A stretch of DNA of 64,000 bases from Magicicada septendecula. Its lineage: Eukaryota; Arthropoda; Insecta; Hemiptera; Cicadidae. The position numbers and the translations under genes were made by a program. The stretch is from NCBI GenBank assembly GCA_034769895.1, contig CM068372.1, positions 375,243,258-375,307,257 on the forward strand, written 5' to 3'. Below the pieces are notes generated by a model. That model was given only the letters and a program-made list of their open reading frames with translations. It was not told the DNA's origin and did not search any database. Below, piece after piece: positions 34,248-46,219 of this stretch. Positions within the stretch are counted from its first letter, which is position 1, and each line of letters opens with the position of its first letter.

Positions 34248-35942
34248 ATAGTTCACAAGGCACGGTCATAACTTTATGTAACTGTTACATCGTGCCGTTT
34301 TTTACCTTACCATTAAGCTGTTTTATTGTGCTGCGTGTGAGATTAATTTTTTCTTTTTTCCTCAAGAATAATTTCACTATTGTAGAATAGTGACTATCCC
34401 ATAGCCCTGGGATCTAATAGTATTGACTTATTCCATTATTTTGCTTTCCAGTACGGGCTTACACTTCAAGAGACGGTAGTTGTAGAATGCCATAGCCTTG
34501 GTTTTGCTCGTAGATGTCTTCAGAATACAGAGCTTTACTATTTCATGTAATTCGTACAGAGCTCTTTGTAAGTTATCTTCATTGTCTCCAGCAAACATGA
34601 GAGTTTTATTCCCCAGGTGGAAATTTGCAATAAAAAAAACCTGAGAGAACAGTATAAACTATAAACCGTTCTGTGCATATGAAACCGTTCTGTGTACATA
34701 AATACAATGACTCATGACTATGACATGCTAAACCGTACAACTCTACATGAGTCACGGACGCTGGACGCTGGTCTGGGTGTGTGCATACAATGTTCTAACG
34801 CTAGTGAATGATACGCACGTATGGGTATCATATTTCTACGGCACTATTATGTAACTGTATTAAAAATAAAAACAAAGCAAAATTATTTCTTCATATTAGT
34901 CTTTACAGTCACTTTGACATTCGATCATCACCGGATATGAAGAAGAACTAACTAACGGAAATAGAGATAAAATGAGACTTGGAGCATAAAATATGGTTTA
35001 AAAATCCACCAAAGTTATAACAATCGAACGTCTCGGCAATAATTCAAACGAAATCAATCTGGCTGTACATTATTGATGTATAACAATTAGCGGGTGTACT
35101 GACGCAATTTACAGAAAAATTGCTGTAGTAAGATTAGTGTTCATTATTCTTCTTTCTCGCCAATAGGACTAGACAGTCACGGCTCCAATCCGTTTTTGCC
35201 AATACCTAAACTTGCTGCATTCTGATCGGCTGCACTTTTGTATCGTACAGTCACAGCCAATTTGATAAACATAACTTTGTCAATACACCAAATCACAGCC
35301 ATATGATAGCACATGGATAACATTGTTCCTGATTATTCGAATTGCCAGCTAAATAATAACGTTAATAAAGGAATTGATTATTATTTTATAAAAGATTTAA
35401 TATTATACAGTAACGTTTGTTGTATTTTCGCTTCTTATATATCATCTCACGCGTTGTTTATGTATTTAATATATGAGTATCTCATACATAGTATGAGTAT
35501 GCTCATTATCTATGAAGTAATGTGCGTTTTATAAAAGTGTATAAAGTAAATTGATGTGACAACCAATGGTATTTACATAACTCAACAAATTTTAGACTTC
35601 AACTGTTCAGATTTAGCTCCATTATATATTTGGAGACAAAGTGGAATAATTATCTATGTTTCTAGAGGAAAAAAACACAAAACAAAGTTAGTTCAGAATA
35701 ATAACTACAAGACATAATAATAACTACGTGACGTAAATTAATTCTCAATTATGTTTCGTTAGTCATCTCTGAATTTACATAGGCCTATGTATCATCAATT
35801 GTGTTTTGTTATTTACCTTCATACTTTACCCTACATGTGTACCTTTATATCTTAACAATAAATATTCATTTTAATAATAAATTATTCATGTGCCATAAAC
35901 AAAAACGCTCAAATGCAGCAGACAACTTCAATGATGACAAAT
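34248..35942. other. no recognisable gene
   Basis: AT-rich. A 73-codon plus frame at 35313-35534 has membrane-like, low-complexity composition and no homology I recognise. Confidence 0.4.
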
Positions 35943-36786
35943 CAGAACCCGGGGCGCATCCAACAAGCAATTTTGGCCAAGGGGGTTGACTTTGGGGGAA
36001 GGATTATGGAAAATTGAACCAAAGGTCTAAAGTACTTGTAGTGTAAATGCAGTATAAATTACAGGAATCAGTTTTGTTATTATCAACACAGTAAGTCTGT
36101 TGATATACAAGCGTAAAATCATATCTGTGTTTCCCAGCTCATTGTTCTTTTAATAATACACAATACACATTTATAGTACCGCTACGACAATTACGGAACC
36201 TTCTCGAAGAGATAAGAGTGTTGTTCTACACGATTCTCGACTAGCCCAGCGTGTGTCGTCTGTATCAAGGTCGTCCACTTACGTACCACTCTGACTGTTC
36301 GAGAGCACTTGTAACTACGCAAATTAAGTTGGCGGCATACCTGGCGAGATTGTTGAGGGCGGATTAAGTGATCGTGGAAAGTGATTATTGTGTTATAATT
36401 AGTGCGGAACTCTTAATAGTTGACATTATTATTGCGTGTGGAGAAATTTAACTTGAATTATCGCATGAGACTACCTTGTTGAATTCACGTTGTTATTTGT
36501 GACTAATTAAAAGTGGTAATAAGTGATTTCATTGGTGTCTGTATTTTGTTTCCACTGCACCATACGACAATCCGTGAGACCGTTGTAACAGTATGTGTCA
36601 AACAAAATTAACATGCTGGTAAGGTAGAGTTACAATTTAACGAAATTTTAGAATTAAAACTATGAACCTACATAACATGATATGAATTTTGAATCATATT
36701 CACAATCACAAAACGACAAAAAATAGCCTATATCTGAAGTGTCCATTGGGGGAGGGAGGATTTCCCCTTCCGTGGATCCGCATCTG
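35943..36786. mobile_element. GGCGGATCCA-type hAT-like MITE, interrupted
   Basis: This is a relative of 59785-60263. Shared blocks are CATCCAACAAGCAATTTTGG, AAAATCATA...GTTCATTGTTCTTTTAATAATA, GTAGAGTTACAATTTAA and a G-rich right end finishing GGATCCGCATCTG. That right end pairs with the left end. It is split at about 36186-36590 by a solo LTR-like unit that the 59785 copy lacks. Confidence 0.65.
36186..36590 (+). mobile_element. solo LTR-like element, copy 2
   Basis: The reverse complement of this unit starts TGTTACAACGGTCTCACGG and aligns with the copies at 33767 and 61848. The left part contains GGAACCTTCTCGAAG, a perfect three-unit heat-shock element. It sits inside the 35943-36786 MITE, whose sister copy is uninterrupted. 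The exact left end is uncertain by several bases. Confidence 0.65.
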
Positions 36787-37343
36787 ATAGAAGATTGGCT
36801 ACTGGCAAAAGTGGACTGGGATAAAAGTACAAGCTAGGTGCTTTATTGACTTGTTCCGACTTCAATGATGCTCGCCAGTTCCTTCGCCTTCCAGCAGGTG
36901 TGAACCTATAATTACGCTTTAGTTTGGCAACCCTGTTGTACGGTATTCCCATTAAGCGGACTTCTCACCTATACCTATACTCACAGATTTCATCGTGATC
37001 AGAAAATATGTTCCAAGCTGCACTCCATGTCTCTTCTCGTGCCACTCTTGACAGCTCGTAGCAACTTCTATTTCTCTTGTTTGGATACGATTTGTATGTC
37101 TTATTACGTCAGAACATGAATTCAAAGCAGTGGTTCATGGTTCATGGTTCTGACAGTTGGTGGTTCAACATCTGAATGTTTCTAGTAAAGTAAAAGCAAT
37201 TTATCCCGTTCAAAATAACACTCGGGGTGGAACGTGATATTTTTCGGTGATACACAACTGTTGTACAAGTAATATTGGGTTGTGTTTGTGTTATTTGTAA
37301 ATTATTCTAAAAATATATACTTAAAATATATATAGTTAAATGC
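36787..37343. other. no recognisable gene
   Basis: No coding frame of note. A short direct repeat (ggttcatggttcatggttc) lies at 37133-37149. Confidence 0.4.
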
Positions 37344-37550
37344 CTACACTACTATGGAATCACAAATTTTGTGGATAAATTTTCCAGACCCAATTGGTAT
37401 GCTGCTCTCAGCATCTTTTAGACTTTGTATTGCACTGTTTATTGTTGAAGTTGCTAAATGTTTATGTAAGAAATCCATTCTTCTTTCCTTTTTATCATCC
37501 AATTTATCGCTGCACACATTTTCATTGCAGAATGTGTGAGATTGAGAAAT
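37344..37550 (-). CDS. candidate terminal exon, unknown protein
   Basis: A minus-strand frame of 68 codons follows a good acceptor (ACATTCAGTTTTGTGTCAG, AG at 37552-37551), in phase 0, and ends with TAG. It reads ISQSHTFCNENVCSDKLDDK, RRMDFLHKHLATSTINSAIQ and GSGKFIHKICDSIVV, a balanced charged/polar composition. No domain is recognised and no upstream exon was found. It may be a relic of a transposase gene. Confidence 0.35.
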   Translation of the reverse strand: MSQSHTFCNENVCSDKLDDKKERRMDFLHKHLATSTINSAIQSLKDAESSIPIGSGKFIHKICDSIVV

Positions 37551-37936
37551 CTGACACAAAACTGAATGTAAACAGACAAATCATGTGGTAAATATCATAA
37601 TCATAATCACAATCATAATCATATAATATGAAAATGTTGACATTCCCGGTCGGGGTGGTTCGGCCCTCGTCGGAACTATTCGTCTCTGTCGCTAAGGTGG
37701 TATGCTAGCGATAGTTCAATGTAATTTTGCGTATAGCGAGTTTCCTCTCCAAAGCTCTCTACATAGCCTTGGAGGTGTTGGGAGCTGCTTTGCACCTCGA
37801 GCAGTAGTAGCCAGCAATTTGCTTATTACGCGAATCGATTTTCGTCCATCAACACGATGAATCTCACAAATATCGTTATTTAAGACACGAAAACATTCTC
37901 TCAAGAAATCCTTAAAAATATTTAAATTATTTAGGG

Positions 37937-37977
37937 GGTTCAATGAATCATTGAACCTTATGGACGAGCCGCCACTG
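37937..37977. repeat. palindrome plus hAT-like terminal repeat
   Basis: A perfect 21-bp palindrome, GGTTCAATGAATCATTGAACC (37937-37957), is followed by the end ...GGACGAGCCGCCACTG. Read inverted, it is a CAGTGGCGGCTCGTCC terminus typical of hAT elements. The partner terminus was not found to the left, so this is probably one end of a truncated element. Confidence 0.55.
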
Positions 37978-38288
37978 ATTCAAAGACACATTGCACAGAA
38001 AAATGAAAACTTCACATACCGGTAAGAAATCAGACAAAGGCAGCAGTAATCTTTCCGCGATGAAAGTGAAGTTAAGTAATCTCTCTTGACGATGCCAAGG
38101 AAGCTTTACATTTGATTTCTCATACATTATGAAGGCCACCGGGCTTGTGACCCGGTTCCCACAGAAAAATGTTTCCTACATAGTAATAATAAATGCGTTC
38201 GTGTATCCTGAACTGTCCATATCTGATACATAACAATTCTGGTCAGCAGAGAGCCCTCGTACAAAGTTATATTTCAACTTATATTTAA

Positions 38289-38406
38289 CCTTCGTATTGT
38301 TTAAATTAGCAGCCATCTTTACTATTTCTTTTATGAATTTGCTAACTGCTATAATTTTTTATTGTTTGACTAAGCTTTTCGTCATTACTGACATCTTCAG
38401 GTCTTA
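38289..38406 (-). mobile_element. fragment of the hAT element (antisense)
   Basis: Matches 9403-9524 of the hAT element almost base for base in the same inverted layout, from CTTCGTATTGTTTAAATTAG through GCTAACTGCTATAATTTTT to GACATCTTCAGGTCTTA. Because it is colinear across the 9492/9493 junction region, it shows the sequence order of another copy of the element. Confidence 0.85.
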
Positions 38407-38484
38407 AACAACCATATTTAACTATATATAACTATGTATATTTAACCGACTTACAGTGAATTAGAGTTGAGTTAAACGCATTCT

Positions 38485-38522
38485 TGTTGTTGTTGTTGTT
38501 GTTGTTCTTCTTCTTCTTCTTC
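38485..38522. repeat. TTG/TTC microsatellite, left flank of the gypsy insertion
   Basis: (TTG)n then (TTC)n. The matching (CTT)n continues at 54018, on the other side of the 15.5-kb insertion. Confidence 0.95.
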
Positions 38523-40061
38523 TATAACGTCTTTTCGTTATAACATCGGGAACCTGGTTAATTGGCTCAGGTCAATTAAACAGGCTGCCATATTCTTAAC
38601 AAAATCAACAATAACTGAAAATAAACAAATATTATATAGGATCTCGAGAATTAAGGAAAATTGGCAGGGGTTTGTAGACTTATTCACTCATCTTTTTTGA
38701 CCATGACATCTCTTTATTACTTACTGATATTAGCATCTTTACTTATGGTTATCAACATTTGTGTTTCAATAGTTTACAAAATTATTTTATGTTTTGTTCA
38801 ATTACAAGGGCCCTCAAAATATAGATGTACATCTGTTTAACTTTTCCACGGATCCGGGACTTGAAAAGGTATATTAATAATGGTCACATATCATATATTA
38901 TCTTGAAGTGGTGCCATTAGAAGAATGGACTTATTTCCCTTTTTAAACAATAAGGCTTTACAGTTTAGAGCTCTAACTCTTTTACTAAGAATAAGAATAC
39001 AATTACTGTCAGTAATTAAAAGGTCTTAGTGGTGTTAATTTAATTGTCTTTTGTTGGATATAGTATTTAGTATTTCATAACCACGGAAGGCATGCCTCCG
39101 TGTCACCTGTGATATCCTCCAGCTCCTCGTTATTCCAGTCCTCGGTCATCGGTTGCAGCATGTTTGATGTAGGTCAGGTATCTCTCGTTATCTTCGTATC
39201 CGGTGATGGTGTAGTCCTGAAGTCTTTTAGATCATTGTGGGTCCTGGTTCTCTGCTCTTTGCTAACTGGTAGTAATAGCTCGTTGATTTGAATGATTAAC
39301 ACAAAAGTTTTATTCACCTGTATCCACTTCACATGATTGTTTATTTGTTGCACTTCACTTTATGGTCTTACCACAGTTTTAATTACATAAGTTTTATATT
39401 TTAAGATTTTTGTAGAGATGTCATAGGCGCTCAATTTTCATTATTCTTTCTTACTCGTTTGCAGCATATTTATATGAATCGTGGTTCAACTATATTAACG
39501 CAACACATTGTTTAATAGTATAAAGAATGCCTCTATGTCTTAACTGACGGATTAATCACTTTAGGAAACAAACTATTTTTAACGTTCCTCATTACTGCTG
39601 TGCGCAGCTTACGGGTTGACCGCTCCATTTCAAGTGGGCATCGTTTAGGGGCAGAATTGTAACCTCGCGTAGTTTACTCTTCATCATAAAAATAGTTCCA
39701 CATTTATTTGATATTTACGGTACTAAAGTTTGACATTATAATTACCCAAAGCTACGCTTTACTTCAGTATTAATTATAGTATACTACTATGTTGTTGTTT
39801 TATTATTTATTTAATTTCAAATTTACGAATATTTTTAGTTTAGTTTATGGGCCGGTATGCAAGTTGATTCCGGTATTCGCATGTCGATGCATGGTAAATT
39901 ATTAAAGGGTTTCTTTACTTTACACTCGCATTCCTTTTGTCTATATAATCTCTTACTTAAATATTATTTTAAGTTATTTAAGGGATTTAAATTTAGTTTA
40001 AATGTGCGATTAAAAAATTTAATTTCTCTCCTTTTACATTTCCTATTTTAAAATCGTCACA
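38523..40061 (-). repeat. gypsy 3' LTR
   Basis: 1,539 bp. On the minus strand it begins TGTGACGATTTTAAAATAGG and ends CGTTATA, so the second terminus is TA rather than the usual CA, in both LTRs. It differs from the 5' LTR at roughly 15 positions plus one indel (about 1% by eye). Confidence 0.95.
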
Positions 40062-40078
40062 TACTCCCCCGCTTAAAG
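40062..40078 (-). promoter_or_regulatory. gypsy polypurine tract
   Basis: Minus strand AAGCGGGGGAGTA directly abuts the 3' LTR start TGTGACG. This is the usual primer site for plus-strand DNA synthesis. Confidence 0.85.
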
Positions 40079-40557
40079 AAGACACCGGGTGGGGAAACAG
40101 ATATGTTTTCTATGGGTTATTAGGTCAGTAAAGTACTGGGAGTATGCTTGGCATTACTGTGTGAAATTTCTCTCACTCATTTCTCTTTTCAAATTTATGA
40201 GGTGCATGAATCACTCTCGACTTACTTCTTCCTATTATCAACATATACAACGCCTTACAAACTAATTCTTAGACTACATAAAATTCACACTTTATAAAAT
40301 ATATCGAAAACATACTAAATTCTTCTTAAGACCGGTTTTTTTTTTTTTTTTAGTTGTGAGTTACTCTTGTTATAAAATTACTCTTTAAGTAATTTATTAC
40401 TTAATTATTATTTATATTCGATGTCAGCTGACTTCTCACTTTTCTCTACTTTCGCTGAATAGGATCCAAGGTTGATCAGGCCTCATCCCTATTTATACGA
40501 TTAGGTAATCAAGTGGTTCCTCAAGTACTCTTTAGCAGGTATACCTTTTTTATACAT
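40079..40557. other. gypsy region between integrase and polypurine tract
   Basis: About 480 bp with no envelope-like frame and a poly-T run near 40335. It supports a non-enveloped gypsy element. Confidence 0.6.
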
Positions 40558-40770
40558 TTAGTTTGCTTGCACTCTACCATTTCCTTTTTCGTGATAATAC
40601 TTTATCTGCGAAATATGTGTTCTTCGTACATATTTTTGAGTAGAGGGTTCGTACAGGGCTACTGTTACTGGAGTTAAGTATTTGTGAATTTGGTAAGGAC
40701 CACACCATCGGTATGATAGCTTGGAGGTGGTCTTATCGATAGCACTACTCGTCGGGTGTGTTTTATACAT
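40558..40770 (-). pseudogene. gypsy integrase C-terminal section
   Basis: A 70-codon frame with KLSYRWCGPYQIHKYLTPVT and YVRRTHISQIKYYH. It resembles the integrase C-terminal SH3-like segment (KLxxRWxGPYxI...RxHxSxIKxY) of gypsy elements. It is offset in frame from the main integrase section, with the break near 40880. Confidence 0.85.
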
Positions 40771-40853
40771 TACTAAGTCACCGATTTGGTACTTTACTAC
40801 ATTTTTATTATTAATCCGCTCGTGATATCTTTGCGATTTCTTTAAGTTTGCTC

Positions 40854-42168
40854 TTAAATTAGCGCGAGCTTCATTCCAGATTTTTTTATATTGTTATCCC
40901 AAATCTCGTGGGGTAGTAACTCATGTATTTTCCACTTAGTGGATAATGGGTGGTTAGGTTTGTATTTATACAATAATTCAAATGGAGTAGACTTATGTCC
41001 TTCATGATAGGCAGAATTGAAGGCGAATTGTATCCAGGATAGGTTCTGGTCCGAAGACGTATGGTCGTTTGCATGGTAGGCTATTAAAGCAGATTTTATG
41101 TTTCGCAAATACCTTTCAGCTATATTACCTTGCGGACGATACTCTGTAGTGGTTATGTGGTCTATCCCTAGCTTGAAACACATGTTCTTGAATTCCTTTG
41201 ACTTAAACTGGGGTCCGTTATCTGACACTAGATGTACGGGTGTACCGAAATCTTTAAATAATCTATCCTGCAATATATTTACGGTGGTTGAAGCTAACGC
41301 TCGCCGCATGGGATACATCCAGACAAATTTGGTGAAAGAATCTACACAAATGAGTAGCATGGTATTTCCTGATGTAGAACGAGGGTAGGGTCCTGAAAAG
41401 TCTAAATAAATTTTCGAGAACGGGGTAGTTGGAATTTCTGAGATTAATTGACTTATTTGGCTGTTTCTCGCTGGCTTGCTGAGTGCACACAACTTACACC
41501 TTTTTACGAAACTAGCAATCTCACTGTTCATATTATCCCAGTGATATTCTTTACGGATTCGATGTATTGTTTTATTTATTCCCATATGTGCTCCAATGGT
41601 GGAAGAATGGTAGTATTCCATCAGCATAGGTTTAATAATATCAGGGGCAATTATTCGTAAATATTTTCCGTTTGCTATTCTATAACATAATACTCTCTTA
41701 CTCAATATGTATTTTTCTGACTTATTTCCTTTATCTAGTTGTTCTATAATTGGTCTTAAAAAGAGGTCTTGTTGTTGATACTGAGCTATGTCCGTAAATG
41801 CAAGAGGAAATTCGGTAATTAAAGTATTGATACTCGGCGATTCTCTACTCTCCTTGCTTTCAGATGTTTTACTAGACGGCTGGAACATACGTGACAGTGT
41901 ATCGGCAACTACATTTTGGGTACCTCTAATATGTTGTACTTTAAATTTGTAAGAATTTAACCTTAATACCCATCTTCCAATACGACCTAACTGTTTAGGG
42001 TGATTTAATAACCAAGATAATGCTTGATTATCCGTTTCCAACAGGAACTCTTTATGTTCTAAAAAAGGTTTGAACTTCTCAAATGCGAAAATGATAGCCA
42101 AACATTCTAATTCGTATGCGGAGTATTTCTTTTCTTGGTCAGTCAGAGTACGTGAAGCGTAACTAATA
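40854..42168 (-). pseudogene. gypsy RNase H C-terminal half and integrase
   Basis: The frame is open from the BEL insertion point. It begins with RNase H sequence (SYASRTLTDQEKKYSAYELE, LLETDNQALSWLL, GTQNVVADTLSR). Integrase follows: a zinc-binding H-H-C-C (YYHSSTIGAHMG...CKLCALSK), then the DDE core with YLDFSGPYP, LVSDNGPQFKSKEF and the glutamate in GNIAERYLRNIKSAL. The integrase of the family inserts the DNA copy into the genome. All catalytic residues are visible; the frame breaks near 40880 before the C-terminal section. The upstream half of RNase H lies beyond the BEL element at 48602-49045. Confidence 0.93.
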
Positions 42169-42173
42169 GGTAG
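42169..42173. repeat. BEL target-site duplication, left copy
   Basis: GGTAG, repeated at 48596-48600. Removing the BEL element and one copy restores continuous gypsy RNase H codons. Confidence 0.95.
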
Positions 42174-42649
42174 TGTGGGGTTCTCTTTATTCGCAGTGGA
42201 CTGTATATTGTAAAACTAAAATAGTTAAAAGGATTTATTCTCATGTAATCAACAATGCATAAATATTAAGCGTTTACTGACCTTGTCCTTGTGCGCTGTA
42301 AATGTCCCGTTGTAAGCAACACTTTGGTGATTTTTTAGGCAGTCCTAAACTTCACAATAATATTCCAACAAACGTTAAACACATAAAATAAATACATGAA
42401 ATAAGCACAAAGTAAAATAACAATAGCGGTGAATAGTCTTTCTATTCTTGCGGTATGCGTGTATAAACCAAAAAGAACTGAACTGCACGATATGGTTTAC
42501 ACTACAGGAAAGAAAAACGCTCTAATTATGATTGCTGATTACAATGTGAATTGTACTTTGAAACAGGTAATGGGAGTGCACTCTATTAGAGATAATGAAG
42601 TAGAGATAGGGTGAGTTTAACTATTGTTATGAAAACAAAATATCTGACA
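42174..42649 (-). repeat. BEL 3' LTR
   Basis: 476 bp. On the minus strand it begins TGTCAGATATTTTG and ends GAACCCCACA. Differs from the 5' LTR by a few bases near its inner plus-strand start (tctctttattcgc against tcttttttattaac) and one further substitution. A 61-codon frame on the plus strand appears identically in both LTRs and is antisense, so it is not called as a gene. Confidence 0.95.
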
Positions 42650-42664
42650 TACCGGCCCCTTTGA
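42650..42664 (-). promoter_or_regulatory. BEL polypurine tract
   Basis: Minus strand CAAAGGGGCCGGTA adjoins the 3' LTR start. Confidence 0.75.
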
Positions 42665-42779
42665 ACCAACTGGTTCAACAAGAAACATTAAAAGAACATA
42701 AGAACAAATTTGATCCTTTGGAAGAGTATAATAAAACTAAATTATAAGGGGCAGTAGCCAATTGACTGGTCAAGGATTT

Positions 42780-44774
42780 TAGTAAATGGGAAGACGGGAA
42801 ACCTTAACAGAAGGACGGGTCAAGGTTCCACCGGCAGTCTTCATGTTGACGACACGTACCACTCCATCATTCCCTGGAGATACGGAGATGACTCTCCCGA
42901 GCTTCCACTTGAGGGTGGCAGGTTCGCTTCATGAATAACGACTATATCTCCTATTTTGAGATTTTCTTGAGGTCTGATCCATTTGGACCGTTCTTGAAGT
43001 GTGTGGAGGTACTCCATTTGCCACCTTTCCAGAGATGTGTGAAGGCTTGAACCAATTTCCAGCGTTTTATGTGATTAAGTGGTGCATTAGTTAGTTGAGG
43101 TTCGATCAGGGCATTAAGAGGTCCTCCAGTTAGAAAATGTCCTGGTGTAAGAGGTTGAAAATCTGAAGGGTCATTCGAGAGAGGAGCTATCGGCCTCGAA
43201 TTAAGGATAGCTTCAACACGCACAACTAAGGTGGTAAATTCTTCGTACGTTAAAATGTGTTCACCTATGACTCTGGTGAGATGATATTTTGCACCTTTAA
43301 TGGCACGTTCCCAAAGTCCACCTTGGTGAGGTGCACGCGGAGGAATGAAATGGAATGTGATACTGTTGTTCGTAGCAAAATCTTGCATCTCTGGTTGCTT
43401 CATGAGATTTTGAAAACATCTTTTGAGCGAAGAAGCAGCTCCTATGAAATTAGTCCCACAATCAGAGTACAGGTCTGATACAAGACCTCTCCTAGAGATG
43501 AATCTCGTAAGGGCTGCAATGAAGGCGTCTGTAGTTAAATCAGTAACCACTTCCAAGTGTACAGCTTTTGTTGCAAAACAGATGAACAGGCAGAGGTACA
43601 CCTTTATAGGCTGTATCCTGCGAAGTGTAAAAAACTTGACCGTGTAAGGGCCAGCATAATCAACTCCAGAAGCGTTGAAACAACGAGTAGGGGTAACACG
43701 ACCGGCTGGTATATCACCCATGAGCGGAGATGTGTTTGTTGATTTTGTACGAAAACATCGTACGCATTTAAATATTCTTGAGCGTATAACACTGCGGGCG
43801 GAGAGGATCCAAAAGCGTTGAGATAGTGTTGCTTGGAGGAACTGGGGACCAGCGTGCAGGTACATGCCATGATAATAATCGATGAGTAAATGAATAGCGA
43901 CATGATTTTTTCGCAGAAGAATAGGATGTTTGGCATTGTAAGTAAGCGCAGAGTTCTTCAGTCGACCTCCGACACGGACTATTCCTGCATCATCAATGAA
44001 GGGTGCTAGACGTTGGATGCGGTTTGAGCATGTCCTTTTCTTGGAGAGTAGATCTATGTCTTCTGCAAAGTGAAGTCTCTGAATGAGCCCGCAAATGCGG
44101 TTACAGGCATTATTTAATTCAGTTACTGCAAATGATCCACTTATGGTGGTTTTAAATTTCAAACGGGTTATAAAGCGAAGGACATAAGCCATTACATGAA
44201 GAAGAGTCTTCCAAGAAGAAAACTTTGTAAGAAATCCAAATGTTGGGACTTCTTTTGTGGTCATCATAAGATTAAGCACATTTGGTTTCATTTCGGGAAT
44301 AGACTCCTCCGAAATTTGATGAAGGATAGATTGTGGCCAGGTCTGCGTTGATTTAGCGAGCCACGGTGGTCCTAGCCACCACTGGCTATGTTTCATCAGA
44401 ACCGTGGGTGTCAAGCCTCGAGAAGCACAATCAGCAGGATTGTCAACAGTTGAAACATATTTCCAGACGTGCGGTGAAACTAAGTCTTGTATTTGTGCCA
44501 CACGATTAGCAACATACACCTTGAGACGAAAAGATAGAGTGCGTATCCAAGATAGAACTACTGTAGAGTCGCACCATGCTGAAATGTTGTCAATCTTGTA
44601 GTGTTGTGAGAGCTGTTCTGTACAGTAATGTAGCAATTTGGCTAACATGTGCGCACCACAAAGTTCCAAGCGGGGAATAGTCACACGCTTCAGTGGAGCT
44701 ACTCTTGATTTTGCGATCAGCAGTCGTATGTTGACAACTCCTTCTGCGTCTTCTGTGCACAGGAAGACACACAA
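42780..44774 (-). pseudogene. BEL RNase H and integrase
   Basis: The main frame (44774-42951) starts in RNase H (RVTIPRLELCGAHMLAKLL, WCDSTVVLSWI, NPADCASRG). It continues through the BEL-type zinc-binding integrase N-terminus (H...H and CVRCFR). The integrase core follows, with GVDYAGPYTVKF, YSDCGTNFIGA and HQGGLWERAIKGAKYHL (DDE residues D, D, E). The C-terminus (LTPGHFLTGG...) carries into another frame at about 43020, and that frame then reads on towards 42780. A second break near 44757 separates it from the RT section. Function in the family: degradation of the RNA template and genomic integration. Confidence 0.93.
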
Positions 44775-46219
44775 GCTGCATATCCGGATTCATTTCCATC
44801 TGAAAATCCATGAAGCTGGATATTGACTGCAGTTGCTAAGGATATGAAACGTGGTATCCTTAGCTTTTCTATTTCTGGAAGTTCTTTCACGAATCGTGAC
44901 CACTTCTCGGAAATATTATCAGGTAATGGAGAATCCCAATCTAAGCCTAAGGTCCATACATGCTGCATTAAGACTTTAGACCAAAAAACTATTGGGGATA
45001 TCCAACCACAAGGGTCATAGATCTGAGCAATTGATGAAAGTAAAGTTCTTTTTGTGTAATTACTTGAAGGTGTGTGCATCAAATATGAAAAGACATCAAT
45101 ATCTGGGATCCATTTTAGCCCTAAAAGACTTGAAAATGGCTGTTCCGACGTGAGTAACATGAGGGGTGTCTCATGATTATCTTGCATGACATTTTCTAAG
45201 AGTTTAGGATGGTTTGAAGACCACTTGCTCAGTTCGAATCCACCCTTTTTCAAAAGTAAAACATGCTCTTGAAGGTGGAGAGCTTCTTCCAGAGAATTGC
45301 TCCCTAATAGAGCATCATCAACATATATTTGCTGTTGGAGTGCTTCAGCAGCAAGTGGATGATTTTTTCCTTCGTCCATAATGAGCTGTTGTACTACTCT
45401 ATTAGCAAGGTAAGGCGAGGACGTCATACCATAAGTGACAGTAGTCAATTGGTAGACCTTTAGCGGGACTGAAGTGTCTTCTCTCCAGTATATTAACTGA
45501 AAGATCTGATCATCTTCATGGATGGATATCTGCCTAAACATTTGATTGATATCACAAGAGAAAACAAATTTATGTTGACGAAAGCGAAGAATTATATCAG
45601 TAATGTCATTGTGCAACTTTGGACCCTGATGTAGAATGTGGTTCAGTGAGACACCTGAAGAAGATGGTGCTGATGCATTGAAAACAACACGGATTTTCCT
45701 ATCTTTAAAAACGCCATGATGTGGCAAAAAGTAATGCGGCTTGTTCAGAGACGGCACAGATGTGCACAGTTTCATGTGCCCACATGCTAAGTAGTCATTC
45801 ATAAAATTGACATACTTCTGTTTAAACTCAGGTTGAGATTCAAATTTGCGTTCAAGTGTATTAAACAGGCGTTTTGCCAAAGTTGTAGAGTCACCTAGTT
45901 GAGCAGGGTTTCCGTTGAAAGGCAAGTGACAAACATATCTGCCGGAGGCATCTCTCTTATGAGTAGAGACGAAGTGAGCTTCACATTTTTCATCTTGTGG
46001 AGCGAGTTTTGTAGTGTGAGGTGGTTCCTCTATGGACCAGAAACGTTGGAATGTTGCGTGCAGATCACGATCATTCGTCGATAAAAGAGTCACTAAGCCT
46101 GAGTAAGGCTTAGACTTAAGTGAAACAGGTGTCGGACCAAGCACCACATAGCCAAAGATTGTATTGACAGCGTATGGCATATTCTTGCCGAGATTGATAA
46201 AGGTACCATTGAAAGTCAT
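44717..46219 (-). pseudogene. BEL reverse transcriptase
   Basis: A 500-codon frame. It opens at TFNGTFINLGKNMPYAVNTI, which corresponds to the end of the BEL protease/linker region (NLGKN...NTIFGYVVLG). It then has the BEL RT domain with PHHGVFKDRKIRVVFNASAP, FSCDINQMFRQI and the catalytic YVDDALLGSNSLEEA. The RNase H start GFSDGNESGYAACVS ends the frame. Its ATG overlaps the gag stop as ATGA, but this is not a natural gene start because the protease coding region that should precede it is absent. Confidence 0.93.

Noticed and set aside
39100..40051. Two small frames repeated at 53055-54007
   Set aside because: They sit in the gypsy LTRs, antisense to the element, and are duplicated with them.
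40079..40557. Possible gypsy envelope gene
   Set aside because: Only about 480 bp lie between integrase and 3' LTR, with no signal peptide, cleavage site or membrane span in any frame.
42429..42614. 61-codon plus-strand frame repeated at 48375-48560
   Set aside because: It lies antisense within both BEL LTRs, and the two copies match only because the LTRs match. No motif supports a gene.
43257..44826. Several plus-strand frames of 60-74 codons
   Set aside because: Antisense shadows of the BEL integrase/RNase H coding region.
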